Positions 1-8,101 of a DNA stretch of 36,740 bases are shown piece by piece; the first letter of the stretch is position 1; each line of letters opens with the position of its first letter. Below the pieces are notes generated by a model. It ran no database searches. It was given only the letters and a program-made list of their open reading frames with translations, and was not told the origin of the DNA. Made by a program: the position numbers and the translations under genes. The stretch comes from Methylorubrum aminovorans (lineage in GTDB: Bacteria > Pseudomonadota > Alphaproteobacteria > Rhizobiales > Beijerinckiaceae): NCBI RefSeq assembly GCF_022179725.1, contig NZ_BPRC01000037.1, forward strand, positions 1 to 36,740. Direction: 5' to 3'.

Positions 1-785
1 GCAACAGCGTCACTTGGTGGCGATCCGCGCCACAGATGAACCGCGCCATACACGCCTCCGCTGTCCCGCAGAGACTATCATAACCGCTACGTTTTCACAC
101 AGCCTCCACCCCATCCGGACCTTCGACGGTCGCATCTTGAATGTCCGCAAGGGGTCAGGAGTTCGCACGCCGCTTGTTCTGCTGTGCGCCACTTCCGGAC
201 CTTCTGCCACAACCGCTGGAATGGCCGCTCTTCGCTCGCAAGCGGCCTCTGCTCGGAATGGTGGGGCTGGGAGGCTACAAGACTTCAGGCCGGGAACGCC
301 GCTCTCGCCGCCCGGACCGAGGCGTCGAGGACGAGGACGCTCACGTCCAGGTCCGCCTCGCCAAGGTTGGGAACTAGCTCCGCCGCTTCCGCGCCGAGGG
401 GGCCTGGGACCGCGTCATGCAGGAAATCTTCGAGATCACACCCGTCGGAGGCGCCATGACCGTGACCGAGATCCTGCCTGAGCTCAGGGCGGTCACAATC
501 CGCGAAGCCGCTCTGCACTAGAGGCCGCTGACGCCGGGCACGCTCAGGAAGATGGACGTTCGCCTGACCGACCGGCGGTACTTCGAGGCCCGGGGCGAGG
601 GCCGCTACGCCCGCAGGACGGGTTGACCGCCGACCCATCGCCCGCGCGATGGTCGCACTCAATGGTTTCCGAGGCCCACCGCGCCAGTTTCAACGCGTGG
701 CGCCACTCCCAGGCCCATGTTACGCCTTGGCCTCGCGAACGGCTTACCGGAGACCGCCGGGCAGCGCTTCGTCACGGAGCACACC
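1..785. other. Gene-poor stretch with possible transposase relic
   Basis: I see no intact gene here. Short open frames exist in all directions but lack ribosome sites and family resemblance. In the + frame from 378 to 521 the residues RFRAEGAWDRVMQEI resemble the N-terminal part of IS5-type transposases just before the catalytic domain. The frame is closed by a stop just upstream (375-377) and at 519-521, so at most this is a relic. A second short frame ends at the TGA near 624. The stretch probably records old insertions upstream of the sensor kinase. Confidence 0.3.
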
Positions 786-3209
786 ATGCCTACGGTCGAC
801 CCAGAGCCGAAACTCGCGACGCTCGCGACGGCGCGACCCGGCAGGACACAGTGCCGGGCCGCCGCCGCCGTCGGCCTCGCCTTCGGCGCCGTTACCCTGG
901 CGCTCCTACCCTTCGCCAGCCTGCAGATGCCGCCGATGCCGGGCTTCGTGCCCGTGTACCAATCGGCGCTCATCGTGGTCTACGCGCTGACCACCTACCT
1001 CTTCCTCGCCCAGTACCGCCGCACCCGCTCCGTGCCGCTGCTCGTGCTCGGGGCCGGCAGCCTCTACGTGACGCTGGTCGTCCTGCTCCAACTGCTGTCG
1101 TTCCCGAACGTCCTCGTGCAGGGACGTCTCATCGGCAACGGGCCCGACACCACGACCTGGCTCTGGACCTTCTGGCACCTCGGGCCGCCGCTCTTCGCGC
1201 TGCCCTACGCGATCATGGAGGGCGACGGACGCAGCCGCCTGGTGCCGCGGGAACGGGTGCCGCGGGTCGGCTGGATGGCCGGGGCGGGCGTGACCTTCGC
1301 CACCGCGCTCGTCGCCCTCGCCGTCACCCGCTACGTCCACCTCCTGCCGAAAAGCGTCGAGGGCGACGATTACTCGCTGGTCACGACCACCGGCATCGGC
1401 CCCATGATCGTGGCCTTGTCGGTGATGGCCCTCGTCGTCCTCTGCTGGACGACGCGGCTGCGCACCGTGCTGCAGCTCTGGCTCGCCGTCTCGCTGCTGC
1501 TGCTCGTGCTCGACAACCTGGTGACCCTCATGGGCGCCGCGCGTGGCTCGGTCGGATGGTTCGCCGGGCGCATGGAGGCCCTCGTCGCTGGCCTGATCCT
1601 GCTCGGCGTCTACCTGCGCGAGGTCGACTTCCTCTACTCCCGGGCCGAATCCGCCGCCAACGAGCGCGAGGCGCGCCGGGCCGAGCTGCAACTCGCGCGC
1701 GACAACCTCGCTCTGGCCCTGGAGGCCGCCGAGATGGGCGACTGGGACCTCGACCTGAAGACCGGCACCTCCAGGCGCAACCCGCGGTACGACGCCATCT
1801 TCGGCTATGACCGTCCGGTCGCGGCGTGGGACGTCGAGACGTTCCTCGCGCATGTCATCCCCGAGGACCGGGCCATGGCGCGCGCCGCGCTTGAGGGCGC
1901 CGGCGCCACGAACCGCGTCGACCTGCATTGCCGCATCCTTCGCGCCGGCGACGGGGCGACCCGCTGGATACAGCTGCGGGGCAAAGCCTACCTCGACGAG
2001 GCGGGCCGGGCCGTCGCCATGGCCGGCGTCGTGATGGACACTACGCGCCAGCACGAGGCCGAGGACCGTCTCAACCAAGCGCAGAAGATGGAGGCCATTG
2101 GGCAGTTGACCGGCGGCGTGGCGCACGACTTCAACAACCTGCTCACCATCATCGTGGGCAACCTCGACATGATCGTGCGCAAGCCCGACAACCCGCAGCG
2201 GGTCGAGCGCATGGCGACCTCGGCGATGACGGCGGCCAAGCGCGGGGCCGAGGTCACCGAGAAGCTGCTCTCCTTTTCACGACGGCAGGTGCTGCGGCCC
2301 GAGACAGTGAACCCCAACCGGCTGCTCAAGGATTTCGAGGCCCTCCTGCGCCGCGCCGTGGGCGAGACCATCGCGGTGCGCATCGACCTTGATGCCGGCC
2401 TCGACCCCGTCCGGCTCGACCCCGGGCAGTTCGAGAGCGCGATATTAAACCTCGCGGTCAACGCGCGCGACGCGATGCCCGGCGGCGGCACGCTCACGGT
2501 GAAGACCTGCAACGCCCACCTCGACGCCCACGAGATCGCCGACCGGGGCGACCTCAGCCCCGGGCCCTACGTGCTCGTCGCCGTGACCGACACCGGCAAC
2601 GGCATGGATGCCGGCACCATGGCCCGCGCCTTCGAGCCGTTCTTCACGACGAAGGACGTGGGCAAGGGCACTGGCCTCGGCCTGAGCCAGGTCTACGGCT
2701 TCGTGCGGCAGGCCGGCGGGCACGCCCAGATCAAGAGCGAGCCCGGCCGGGGCACGAGCGTCGAGCTCTACCTGCCGCGCGGCGTCGGGCAGGCGGTGGA
2801 TAGCCGCCCCGAGGGGCCGCTGCCGCTCCGTCGCGCCGCCGCCGGCGAGGTGGTGCTGGTGGTCGAGGACGAGCCGGCGGTGCTGGAGATGGCGGTCGAG
2901 AGCCTGGGCGAGCTCGGCTACCGGACGCTGACCGCAACACAGGCGTCCGAGGCGCTGGACCGCCTGCAGGGCCCGGAGCGGATCGACATCCTGTTCTCCG
3001 ACGTGGTCATGCCGGGTGGCATGAACGGGGTGCAGCTCTCGGTCGAGGCACGGCGCTTGCGGCCGGGCCTGCGGGTGCTGCTGACCTCCGGCTACACCGG
3101 TACCGCCCTCGACGACCAGGGCGTACCGGCCGACCTGCCGCTGCTCAGCAAGCCCTACCAGCGCGAGGAGCTCGCGACCAAGATGCGTCTCGTCCTGAGC
3201 CGCGCCTGA
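786..3209 (+). CDS. Membrane-bound hybrid histidine kinase (MASE4-PAS-HisKA-HATPase-REC)
   Basis: An 807-residue sensor kinase. Residues about 25-285 are a hydrophobic multi-span region resembling the MASE4 integral membrane sensor domain. A short helical linker is followed by a PAS/PAC domain (about 320-430). The H-box GGVAHDFNNLL places the phosphorylated histidine at H447. The ATPase domain follows with N-box VNARDAMPGGG, DTGNGM and the G-box GKGTGLGLSQVYG. A C-terminal receiver domain (about 688-805) has the acidic pair in VVEDEP, phospho-acceptor D739 in FSDVVMPGG and the conserved lysine in LLSKPY. The ATG at 786 is chosen because GGAG at 776-779 precedes it by six bases; the frame stays open to 717. 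It is convergent with the stressosome operon, whose last gene has a closely similar HisKA-HATPase-REC core. There is no output domain, so the signal presumably leaves by phosphotransfer. Ligand unknown. Confidence 0.9.
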   Translation: MPTVDPEPKLATLATARPGRTQCRAAAAVGLAFGAVTLALLPFASLQMPPMPGFVPVYQSALIVVYALTTYLFLAQYRRTRSVPLLVLGAGSLYVTLVVLLQLLSFPNVLVQGRLIGNGPDTTTWLWTFWHLGPPLFALPYAIMEGDGRSRLVPRERVPRVGWMAGAGVTFATALVALAVTRYVHLLPKSVEGDDYSLVTTTGIGPMIVALSVMALVVLCWTTRLRTVLQLWLAVSLLLLVLDNLVTLMGAARGSVGWFAGRMEALVAGLILLGVYLREVDFLYSRAESAANEREARRAELQLARDNLALALEAAEMGDWDLDLKTGTSRRNPRYDAIFGYDRPVAAWDVETFLAHVIPEDRAMARAALEGAGATNRVDLHCRILRAGDGATRWIQLRGKAYLDEAGRAVAMAGVVMDTTRQHEAEDRLNQAQKMEAIGQLTGGVAHDFNNLLTIIVGNLDMIVRKPDNPQRVERMATSAMTAAKRGAEVTEKLLSFSRRQVLRPETVNPNRLLKDFEALLRRAVGETIAVRIDLDAGLDPVRLDPGQFESAILNLAVNARDAMPGGGTLTVKTCNAHLDAHEIADRGDLSPGPYVLVAVTDTGNGMDAGTMARAFEPFFTTKDVGKGTGLGLSQVYGFVRQAGGHAQIKSEPGRGTSVELYLPRGVGQAVDSRPEGPLPLRRAAAGEVVLVVEDEPAVLEMAVESLGELGYRTLTATQASEALDRLQGPERIDILFSDVVMPGGMNGVQLSVEARRLRPGLRVLLTSGYTGTALDDQGVPADLPLLSKPYQREELATKMRLVLSRA

Positions 3210-3281
3210 TCCTCGTCCGACCTGGGACGCGCGGGGACGTTCAGGACAGGGATGGGTCGGGACCGGGGGTGCCCTCCGGCG

Positions 3282-5183
3282 TCAAACCTCGCCGCCCTCG
3301 ATGATCGCCCTGATCCGCGCCATGAGCGCGTCGACGGCGAAGGGCTTGGTGATGAGGGCCATGCCCGGATCGAGGAAGCCGGAGGGTGTCGCGGCCCCTT
3401 CCGCATAGCCGGTCATGAACAGGACCTTGAGGTCCGGGCGCGTCTCGCGGGCGTGGTCGGCGAGTTGTCGCCCGTTCAGGCCCGGCAAGCCGACATCCGT
3501 GACGAGAAGGTCGATGCGGGCGGGTGACTGCAGCACCCTCAACCCTGAGGGTCCGTCCGCGGCCTGGAGGGTTTGGTAGCCGAGGTCGTGCAGCACCTCG
3601 ACGATGAGGTCCCGCACCACCTGCTCGTCCTCGACTACCAGCACCGTTTCGCCCGAGCCGCGCGGCACCTCTGCGACCTCGTGCAACTCGGGCGGCTCTA
3701 CGACGGTGCCGGCATGGCGCGGCAGACAGATGCGCACCGTGGTGCCGCGTCCGACCTCGCTCGCGATATGGGTCTGCCCCTGCGATTGGCGCGCGAAGCC
3801 GTAGATCATCGATAGGCCGAGCCCGGTGCCCTGGCCGAGCGGTTTGGTGGTGAAGAACGGGTCGAACGCCCGCTTCATCACGTCGGGTGACATGCCCGTC
3901 CCGGTATCCGAGACGCTGATGCAGACGTAGTCGCCGGGAAGCAGCCGCTTGCTCAGGTCGGGGTCGGACGGGTCGTGGCGGCCGTTCGAGGTCACGACGC
4001 TGAGCTTGCCGCCCTCGGGCATCGCATCCCGCGCGTTGATGACGAGGTTGAGGATGGCGTTCTCAAGCTGGTGCGGGTCACACAGCGTCGGCCAGAGGTC
4101 TTGCTCCGCCTCGACGCGCAGCTCGATGGCCTCGCTCGTGGTTCTCCGCAGGAGGTCGGACATGCCCTCGATCAGCGCGTTCACGTCCGTCGGCTTCGGG
4201 TCGAGCGGCTGGCGCCGGGCGAAGGCCAGGAGACGGTGCGTCAGCGCCGCGGCGCGGTTGGCCGAGGCCATCGCGGTCTCGATGTAACGTTGCAGTTTCT
4301 CGGTCCGGCCCTGCGCGATGCGGCTCTGCATCAGGTCCAGCGACCCGACGATGCCGGTGAGAAGGTTGTTGAAATCGTGCGCGATGCCGCCGGTGAGCTG
4401 GCCAACCGCCTCCATCTTCTGCGACTGGCGCAGATCCTCGCCCATGCGCTCGCGCTCGGCGGCCTCGGTCTTCAGGCGCTCGTTTGCCTGCGCGAGTTCC
4501 GCGGTCCGGACCGCGACCTGATTCTCCAGCGTTGCGCCCGCTTCCCGGAGTTGCCCGGCCTGTGCCTCCAGTTCGGCGTAGAGGGCGACCACGCCACGGT
4601 TGGTCTCGGCGAGCTCCGCGTTAAGGCGGCGGGCCTCCTCCTCTCGCTCCGTGAGCTCGGCGAGGCTGGAGAGCAGCTCGCGGTTCTGCTCGCGCATCGC
4701 GGCCTGCGGCCCCTCGCTCCACCCGCGCATGGCATGCGCGAGGGCGGCGACAGCGGGTCCGTTCAGGGGCGGTCGACCGGCCGGCAGGTCCTTTCCCAAG
4801 GTGACCACGGTACCGGCGCTCGGGTTCGTGACCACGTCGAAATGGTCCATGAGTCGCCGGGAACCAGTGATGCCGATGCCGAGGCCGGTGGCGGAGCGGT
4901 AGCTACCGTCCAGGATCGCGGGAAGCTCGGCGATGCCGGGGCCTTGGTCGACGACGCGCATGATCAGGAACTGACGAACGCCGGTGACGCCAACGCCGAA
5001 CTCGACGCGGCCACCGCCGGCATAGTCGTGGGCGTTGCGGGCGATCTCTGAGATGGCCGTGGCGATCCGGGTCTGGTTGGCCGGGCTGAAGCCGAGTTGC
5101 CCGGCAACGCGCCGCGCGCGCTGCCGCACCGTGAAGATATCCTCCTCCTGCGCGACCAGCATCGTGACGAGCGGCCATCTCAC
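3282..5183 (-). CDS. RsbT-like ATPase fused to a hybrid histidine kinase
   Basis: About 633 residues. Residues 1-135 form a GHKL ATPase domain of the RsbT/anti-sigma type (N-box SEIARNAHDYAGGG, then DQGPGI and the glycine loop ATGLGIGITGSRRLMDHF). A coiled coil (about 155-245, rich in E, R, A, L) leads to a HisKA domain with H269 in GGIAHDFNNLL, a second, histidine-kinase ATPase domain (INARDAMPEGG, DTGTGM, GQGTGLGLSMIYG) and a receiver domain with D563 in VTDVGLPG. It therefore carries two different ATPase domains. I chose the GTG at 5183, which overlaps the upstream TGA; an in-frame ATG at 5162 is the alternative. It is last in the stressosome operon. No transmembrane segment is seen, so it is probably cytosolic. 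The fusion suggests that the RsbT-like domain, perhaps held by the stressosome, gates the kinase; that is inference. Confidence 0.88.
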   Translation of the reverse strand: MRWPLVTMLVAQEEDIFTVRQRARRVAGQLGFSPANQTRIATAISEIARNAHDYAGGGRVEFGVGVTGVRQFLIMRVVDQGPGIAELPAILDGSYRSATGLGIGITGSRRLMDHFDVVTNPSAGTVVTLGKDLPAGRPPLNGPAVAALAHAMRGWSEGPQAAMREQNRELLSSLAELTEREEEARRLNAELAETNRGVVALYAELEAQAGQLREAGATLENQVAVRTAELAQANERLKTEAAERERMGEDLRQSQKMEAVGQLTGGIAHDFNNLLTGIVGSLDLMQSRIAQGRTEKLQRYIETAMASANRAAALTHRLLAFARRQPLDPKPTDVNALIEGMSDLLRRTTSEAIELRVEAEQDLWPTLCDPHQLENAILNLVINARDAMPEGGKLSVVTSNGRHDPSDPDLSKRLLPGDYVCISVSDTGTGMSPDVMKRAFDPFFTTKPLGQGTGLGLSMIYGFARQSQGQTHIASEVGRGTTVRICLPRHAGTVVEPPELHEVAEVPRGSGETVLVVEDEQVVRDLIVEVLHDLGYQTLQAADGPSGLRVLQSPARIDLLVTDVGLPGLNGRQLADHARETRPDLKVLFMTGYAEGAATPSGFLDPGMALITKPFAVDALMARIRAIIEGGEV

Positions 5184-6187
5184 GGGTTGGGCTCCCGGAC
5201 GACCACGACCGTGGCGTCGTCGCGTCCGCGGGCGAAGTCGCGGTAGATCACCGCGGCAATGAGGCTCGGATGGGCCGCGAGGAGGCCGGGATAGCTGTCG
5301 AGCGCCCAAGTCGTGCCGATGCCGTCCGAGCACATCACCAGGAGGCTGCGCGGCGTGAAGGGCTGCTCGAACTCCTGGATGCGCCTTGCGACGACCCCGG
5401 CCGTCCCGGGCAGCGAGACGAGCCGCTTGATCACGCCGTCCGTGATCACCGCGCCGGCGACGTTGCCGATGCCGGCGAAGACCAGCATGCCTCGACTGGG
5501 CTCGTAGCGGGCCACGGATACGGCCCCGCCGCGGGTATGGCCGAGACCGGCATGGACGGCCGCAAGGATGCTGCCCGGCCCTTCCCGCTCGTGCTTGCGG
5601 AAGACGCGCACGGCCGCCTCGGACGCCTGTGCGGCCAGGGGGCCATGGCCGAGCCCGTCCGCGACGAGCGCGGTCCATCCACCATCGTGCGGGCGGACGC
5701 AGTAGGCGTCCCCGTTCACGACCTCCCCGCGCAGCGGCACGGCGACCGTACCGAAGCGAGGGATGGGAGGCGGCTCCGAGGCCGATGCCTTGCTTGTCGT
5801 GCCGGAGACACGAGCGAGCACGGCGAGACCTCGCCCGGGCCATGCGGCGACGTCGAAGGCCTGCGATTGCCGCCTGACCGCCCCGAGGCCCGTGCCGGGG
5901 CTGCCCCCAGTGGAATGCCCGTCGCGGAGTGCGTCGGCGAGGTTGGCGACCCCCGGTCCCCGGTCGAGGGCAATGATTTCGACGCCCGTGCCGGTCTCGT
6001 CCTCGAAGGTCCCGAGCAGGACCTCGCCGTTCGTCCCGTACTTGACGAGGTTCGTTGCGAGCTCCGTCGCGACGATGGCGACGCGGCCGGCGGCCGTCTC
6101 GTCGAAGCCGAGCGTCTGCGCGAGGCCGGTCGCCCGACGCCTGGCGTCCGCGACCTGGCTCGCCTCCGTCACCGGGACACTGATCAT
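5180..6187 (-). CDS. RsbT-like ATPase fused to PP2C/SpoIIE-type phosphatase
   Basis: About 335 residues with two domains. Residues 1-130 are a serine-kinase/anti-sigma ATPase domain (ATELATNLVKYG as N-box, LDRGPGVANL, then a glycine-rich loop). Residues about 140-335 are a PP2C/SpoIIE-like serine phosphatase with metal-binding aspartates in VADGLGHG and MCSDGIG and the core segment GIGNVAGAVI. In Bacillus stressosomes the separate phosphatase RsbX dephosphorylates RsbR and RsbS to reset the complex; this protein joins a kinase-like and an RsbX-like domain in one chain. The ATG at 6187 is preceded by GGAAG at 6197-6193, which lies in the end of rsbT. An in-frame TTG at 6199 is less likely. The gene is coupled at both ends: four bases after the rsbT stop, and overlapping the GTG of the kinase fusion. 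Confidence 0.88.
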   Translation of the reverse strand: MISVPVTEASQVADARRRATGLAQTLGFDETAAGRVAIVATELATNLVKYGTNGEVLLGTFEDETGTGVEIIALDRGPGVANLADALRDGHSTGGSPGTGLGAVRRQSQAFDVAAWPGRGLAVLARVSGTTSKASASEPPPIPRFGTVAVPLRGEVVNGDAYCVRPHDGGWTALVADGLGHGPLAAQASEAAVRVFRKHEREGPGSILAAVHAGLGHTRGGAVSVARYEPSRGMLVFAGIGNVAGAVITDGVIKRLVSLPGTAGVVARRIQEFEQPFTPRSLLVMCSDGIGTTWALDSYPGLLAAHPSLIAAVIYRDFARGRDDATVVVVREPNP

Positions 6188-6189
6188 GG

Positions 6190-6594
6190 TCACTTCCAAC
6201 GCGCGATGGTCACGCGGGTCCCGACGCCAACGGTCGACTCGATGTGGAACTCGTTGGAGAGCCGCTTGGCACCGCCCAGTCCGAGACCGAGACCGCCTCC
6301 GGTCGTGTAATGGTCGGTCAGCGCCTTTTCGATGTCCGGGATGCCCGGGCCATCGTCCTCGAAGGTCAGGCGCAGGCCGCGTCGGCGGCCCTCCTGCAGG
6401 AGCTCGCAGCGTGCCTCGCCGCCGCCACCGTAATCCAGGGTGTTGCGGGCAAGCTCGCTCGCCGCGGTGACGATCTTGGTTTGGTCGACGAGGCCGAAGC
6501 CCGCTTCCACTGCCATGGTCCGAACCATCTGGCGAACCCGAACCACGTCGTCGCCGGAGCGTATCGGCAGGCGCTCAGTCCTCGTCGTGGCCAC
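6190..6594 (-). CDS. rsbT: Serine/threonine kinase RsbT of the stressosome
   Basis: A 134-residue single-domain GHKL ATPase. The N-box ASELARNTLDYGGGG, the DDGPGIPDIEKAL motif and the loop GGGLGLGLGGAKRL match RsbT, the switch kinase that phosphorylates RsbR and RsbS and is then released from the stressosome. Length equals the family norm. The start is GTG at 6594, which lies 20 bases inside the end of rsbS, so the two are translationally coupled; no better start exists downstream before the conserved region. Gene order rsbR-rsbS-rsbT-phosphatase is that of classical stressosome modules. The usual target RsbU is not present here, so the downstream fusion proteins are candidate partners. Confidence 0.9.
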   Translation of the reverse strand: MATTRTERLPIRSGDDVVRVRQMVRTMAVEAGFGLVDQTKIVTAASELARNTLDYGGGGEARCELLQEGRRRGLRLTFEDDGPGIPDIEKALTDHYTTGGGLGLGLGGAKRLSNEFHIESTVGVGTRVTIARWK

Positions 6595-6979
6595 GGGCGC
6601 TCCCAGGGCCTTCGGCGTCCTCCTCGTCGAGCCGGGCCCGGATCATCGCCATGCCGCGCTCGACGTTCAGGGCCGTCTTGATGCCGGTCAGCGTCAGGCC
6701 GAGCTCGACCAGCGTGATGGCGACGGCCGGCCGCATCCCAACGACCACGGTCTCAGCGTCGAGGACGCGCGAGACCGCGGCGATGTTGTCGAGCATCCGG
6801 CCGATGAAGGAATCGACGATCTCCATGGCGGAGATCTCGATGAGCACACCGCGCGCGCCGGTGCGCACGATCATCGCCGTGAGGTCCTCCTCCAGTGCGA
6901 CCGCTAGCCGGTCGTGCATGTCGACCTGGATGGTGACGATGAGTGCGCTACCGAGCTTGAGGATCGGGATGCGGTCCAT
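6575..6979 (-). CDS. rsbS: Stressosome scaffold protein RsbS (STAS domain)
   Basis: A 134-residue stand-alone STAS domain protein. The hydrophobic strand LIVTIQVDM opens the fold and ISAMEIVDSFIGRML contains the serine (S57) corresponding to the RsbT phosphorylation site of RsbS. VVVGMRPAVAITLVELG matches the next strand and helix of the domain. The acidic tail (EEDAEGPGSARGHDED) overlaps the start of rsbT. ATG at 6979 lies four bases after the rsbR stop. In the stressosome RsbS forms the core with RsbR and sequesters RsbT until phosphorylated. Confidence 0.92.
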   Translation of the reverse strand: MDRIPILKLGSALIVTIQVDMHDRLAVALEEDLTAMIVRTGARGVLIEISAMEIVDSFIGRMLDNIAAVSRVLDAETVVVGMRPAVAITLVELGLTLTGIKTALNVERGMAMIRARLDEEDAEGPGSARGHDED

Positions 6980-6983
6980 GACC

Positions 6984-7865
6984 TTACCGCCGGGCGTCGT
7001 CGGCGGTGGCCGGCGTCTTACGTACGACGACGCGCCCGGTCCGCCGCAGCGCCAGGGCGAAGGCGTCGGCCAGCGTCGCCTTCGATACGACGTTCAGCTC
7101 GACGCCGAGGTGAACCATCGTCTGGGCGATCTGAGGCCGGATGCCGGATACGATGCAGTCGGCGCCCATCAGCCGGGCGGCGGCGATGGCCTTGAGGAGG
7201 TGTTGGGCGACCAGCGTGTCGACGGTGGGGACGCCGGTGATGTCGATGATGGCAATCTCCGCCTCCTCGTCGACGATGGCCTGGAGCAGGTTCTCCATGA
7301 CGACGCCGGTGCGGGCGCTGTCGAGGGTGCCGATCAGGGGCAGGGCGAGGATGCCGTCCCAGAGGCGCACGACCGGGGTCGAGAGCTCGGCGATCTCCTC
7401 GCCCTGACGCCCGATCACCTCCTCGCGGCTCTGCTGGAAAACCTCCATCGTGTGCAGGCTGAGTTGGTCGAGCGCCTTGCTCGCCGACCATGTCCCAGCC
7501 GCAACCTGCGAGGCGTCCTGACCGGAAACTCGGCCCAGGGCATCGAAGATCGGCTCCTTGAGCGATAGCACAAAGTTGGCGGTATCGGTCGGCGTGAACC
7601 CCTGGATGGCGCGCGAGCGGGAGATGTCGCCGAGGGTGTCGCGCAGCCCCGCGTAGGCCTCGGCGCCCGCATCGGTGCCGCCGGAGCGGAGGGCATCGCG
7701 GAACAGGCTGAGCACGGTCCTGGCCTGGGTTTCGAGCTCGGCCTCCCGGATGCGGCCGGTTTGCAGGGAGCCGCCCGCCTTCAGCAGCCCAAGCCATCCT
7801 TCCAGGATCGCGCCCTCCTCGTCGGTGACGGTCCTGATCAGGACCCCGGTGCCGTCCGTCGCCAT
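6984..7865 (-). CDS. rsbR: Stressosome sensor/scaffold RsbR family protein
   Basis: A 293-residue protein. The N-terminal half (about 1-160) is helical and resembles the RsbRD sensory domain, not the haemoglobin-like N-terminus of RsbRA. The C-terminal STAS domain (about 170-280) contains VIDITGVPTVDTLVAQHLLKA split over a conserved strand and helix, with threonines at the positions phosphorylated by RsbT in RsbR, and CIVSGIRPQIAQTMVHLG. The ATG at 7865 has an AGGGG ribosome site about six bases upstream. It is the first gene of the operon and reads away from the catalase-like gene, sharing a 236-base intergenic region. The signal sensed cannot be deduced. Confidence 0.9.
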   Translation of the reverse strand: MATDGTGVLIRTVTDEEGAILEGWLGLLKAGGSLQTGRIREAELETQARTVLSLFRDALRSGGTDAGAEAYAGLRDTLGDISRSRAIQGFTPTDTANFVLSLKEPIFDALGRVSGQDASQVAAGTWSASKALDQLSLHTMEVFQQSREEVIGRQGEEIAELSTPVVRLWDGILALPLIGTLDSARTGVVMENLLQAIVDEEAEIAIIDITGVPTVDTLVAQHLLKAIAAARLMGADCIVSGIRPQIAQTMVHLGVELNVVSKATLADAFALALRRTGRVVVRKTPATADDARR

Positions 7866-8101
7866 CCAAGTCCCCTCGGGCCAGAGCGTGTCTCCAGCGT
7901 CTAGCCCAGCCGTGTCCGAACCGATAGGCGCGCCAAGGACGGTGCGAGCAATCTCAAACCCTTATCTCTGGTCTCCATGATGTGCCTCGACCTCCCCTCG
8001 GTCCGCCGGATCCGGGAACGGACCCGACCGGTACTGGGTTGCCGCCTGAATGCGACCGTTCCCGGTCGATGCTTTCCCGATCCCGTCGCGCGAGCCGAGG
8101 C
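7866..8101. promoter_or_regulatory. Divergent promoter region between rsbR operon and catalase-like gene
   Basis: A 236-base region from which the stressosome operon (leftward) and the catalase-like gene (rightward) are read. It has a clear EcfG-like element for the rightward gene (entered separately). I see no comparable element in the leftward direction: GGAAC occurs at 8062-8058 on the minus strand but AACC, not CGTT, lies at the right distance. Confidence 0.5.
8015..8040 (+). promoter_or_regulatory. EcfG-like general-stress promoter of the catalase-like gene
   Basis: GGAAC at 8015-8019, 17 bases, then GGTT at 8037-8040. The known alphaproteobacterial EcfG consensus is GGAAC-N16/17-CGTT, so three of four -10 bases match. 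It lies 61 bases before the ATG at 8102. Three further rightward genes in the next 5.3 kb carry the same GGAAC/GGTT pair and a fourth carries a GATT variant. Confidence 0.6.

Noticed and set aside
906..2126. Long minus-strand frame opposite the membrane kinase
   Set aside because: Arg/Gly/His-rich shadow of a clearly coding + frame with conserved kinase motifs.
3210..3281. Intrinsic terminator in the convergent gap
   Set aside because: I could not find a convincing stem followed by a T-run on either strand.
3975..5051. Long + frame opposite the RsbT-kinase fusion
   Set aside because: No family motifs; explained by high GC and the coding minus strand.
8037..8062. EcfG-like promoter for the leftward stressosome operon
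   Set aside because: GGAAC is present on the minus strand but AACC lies where CGTT or GGTT is needed.
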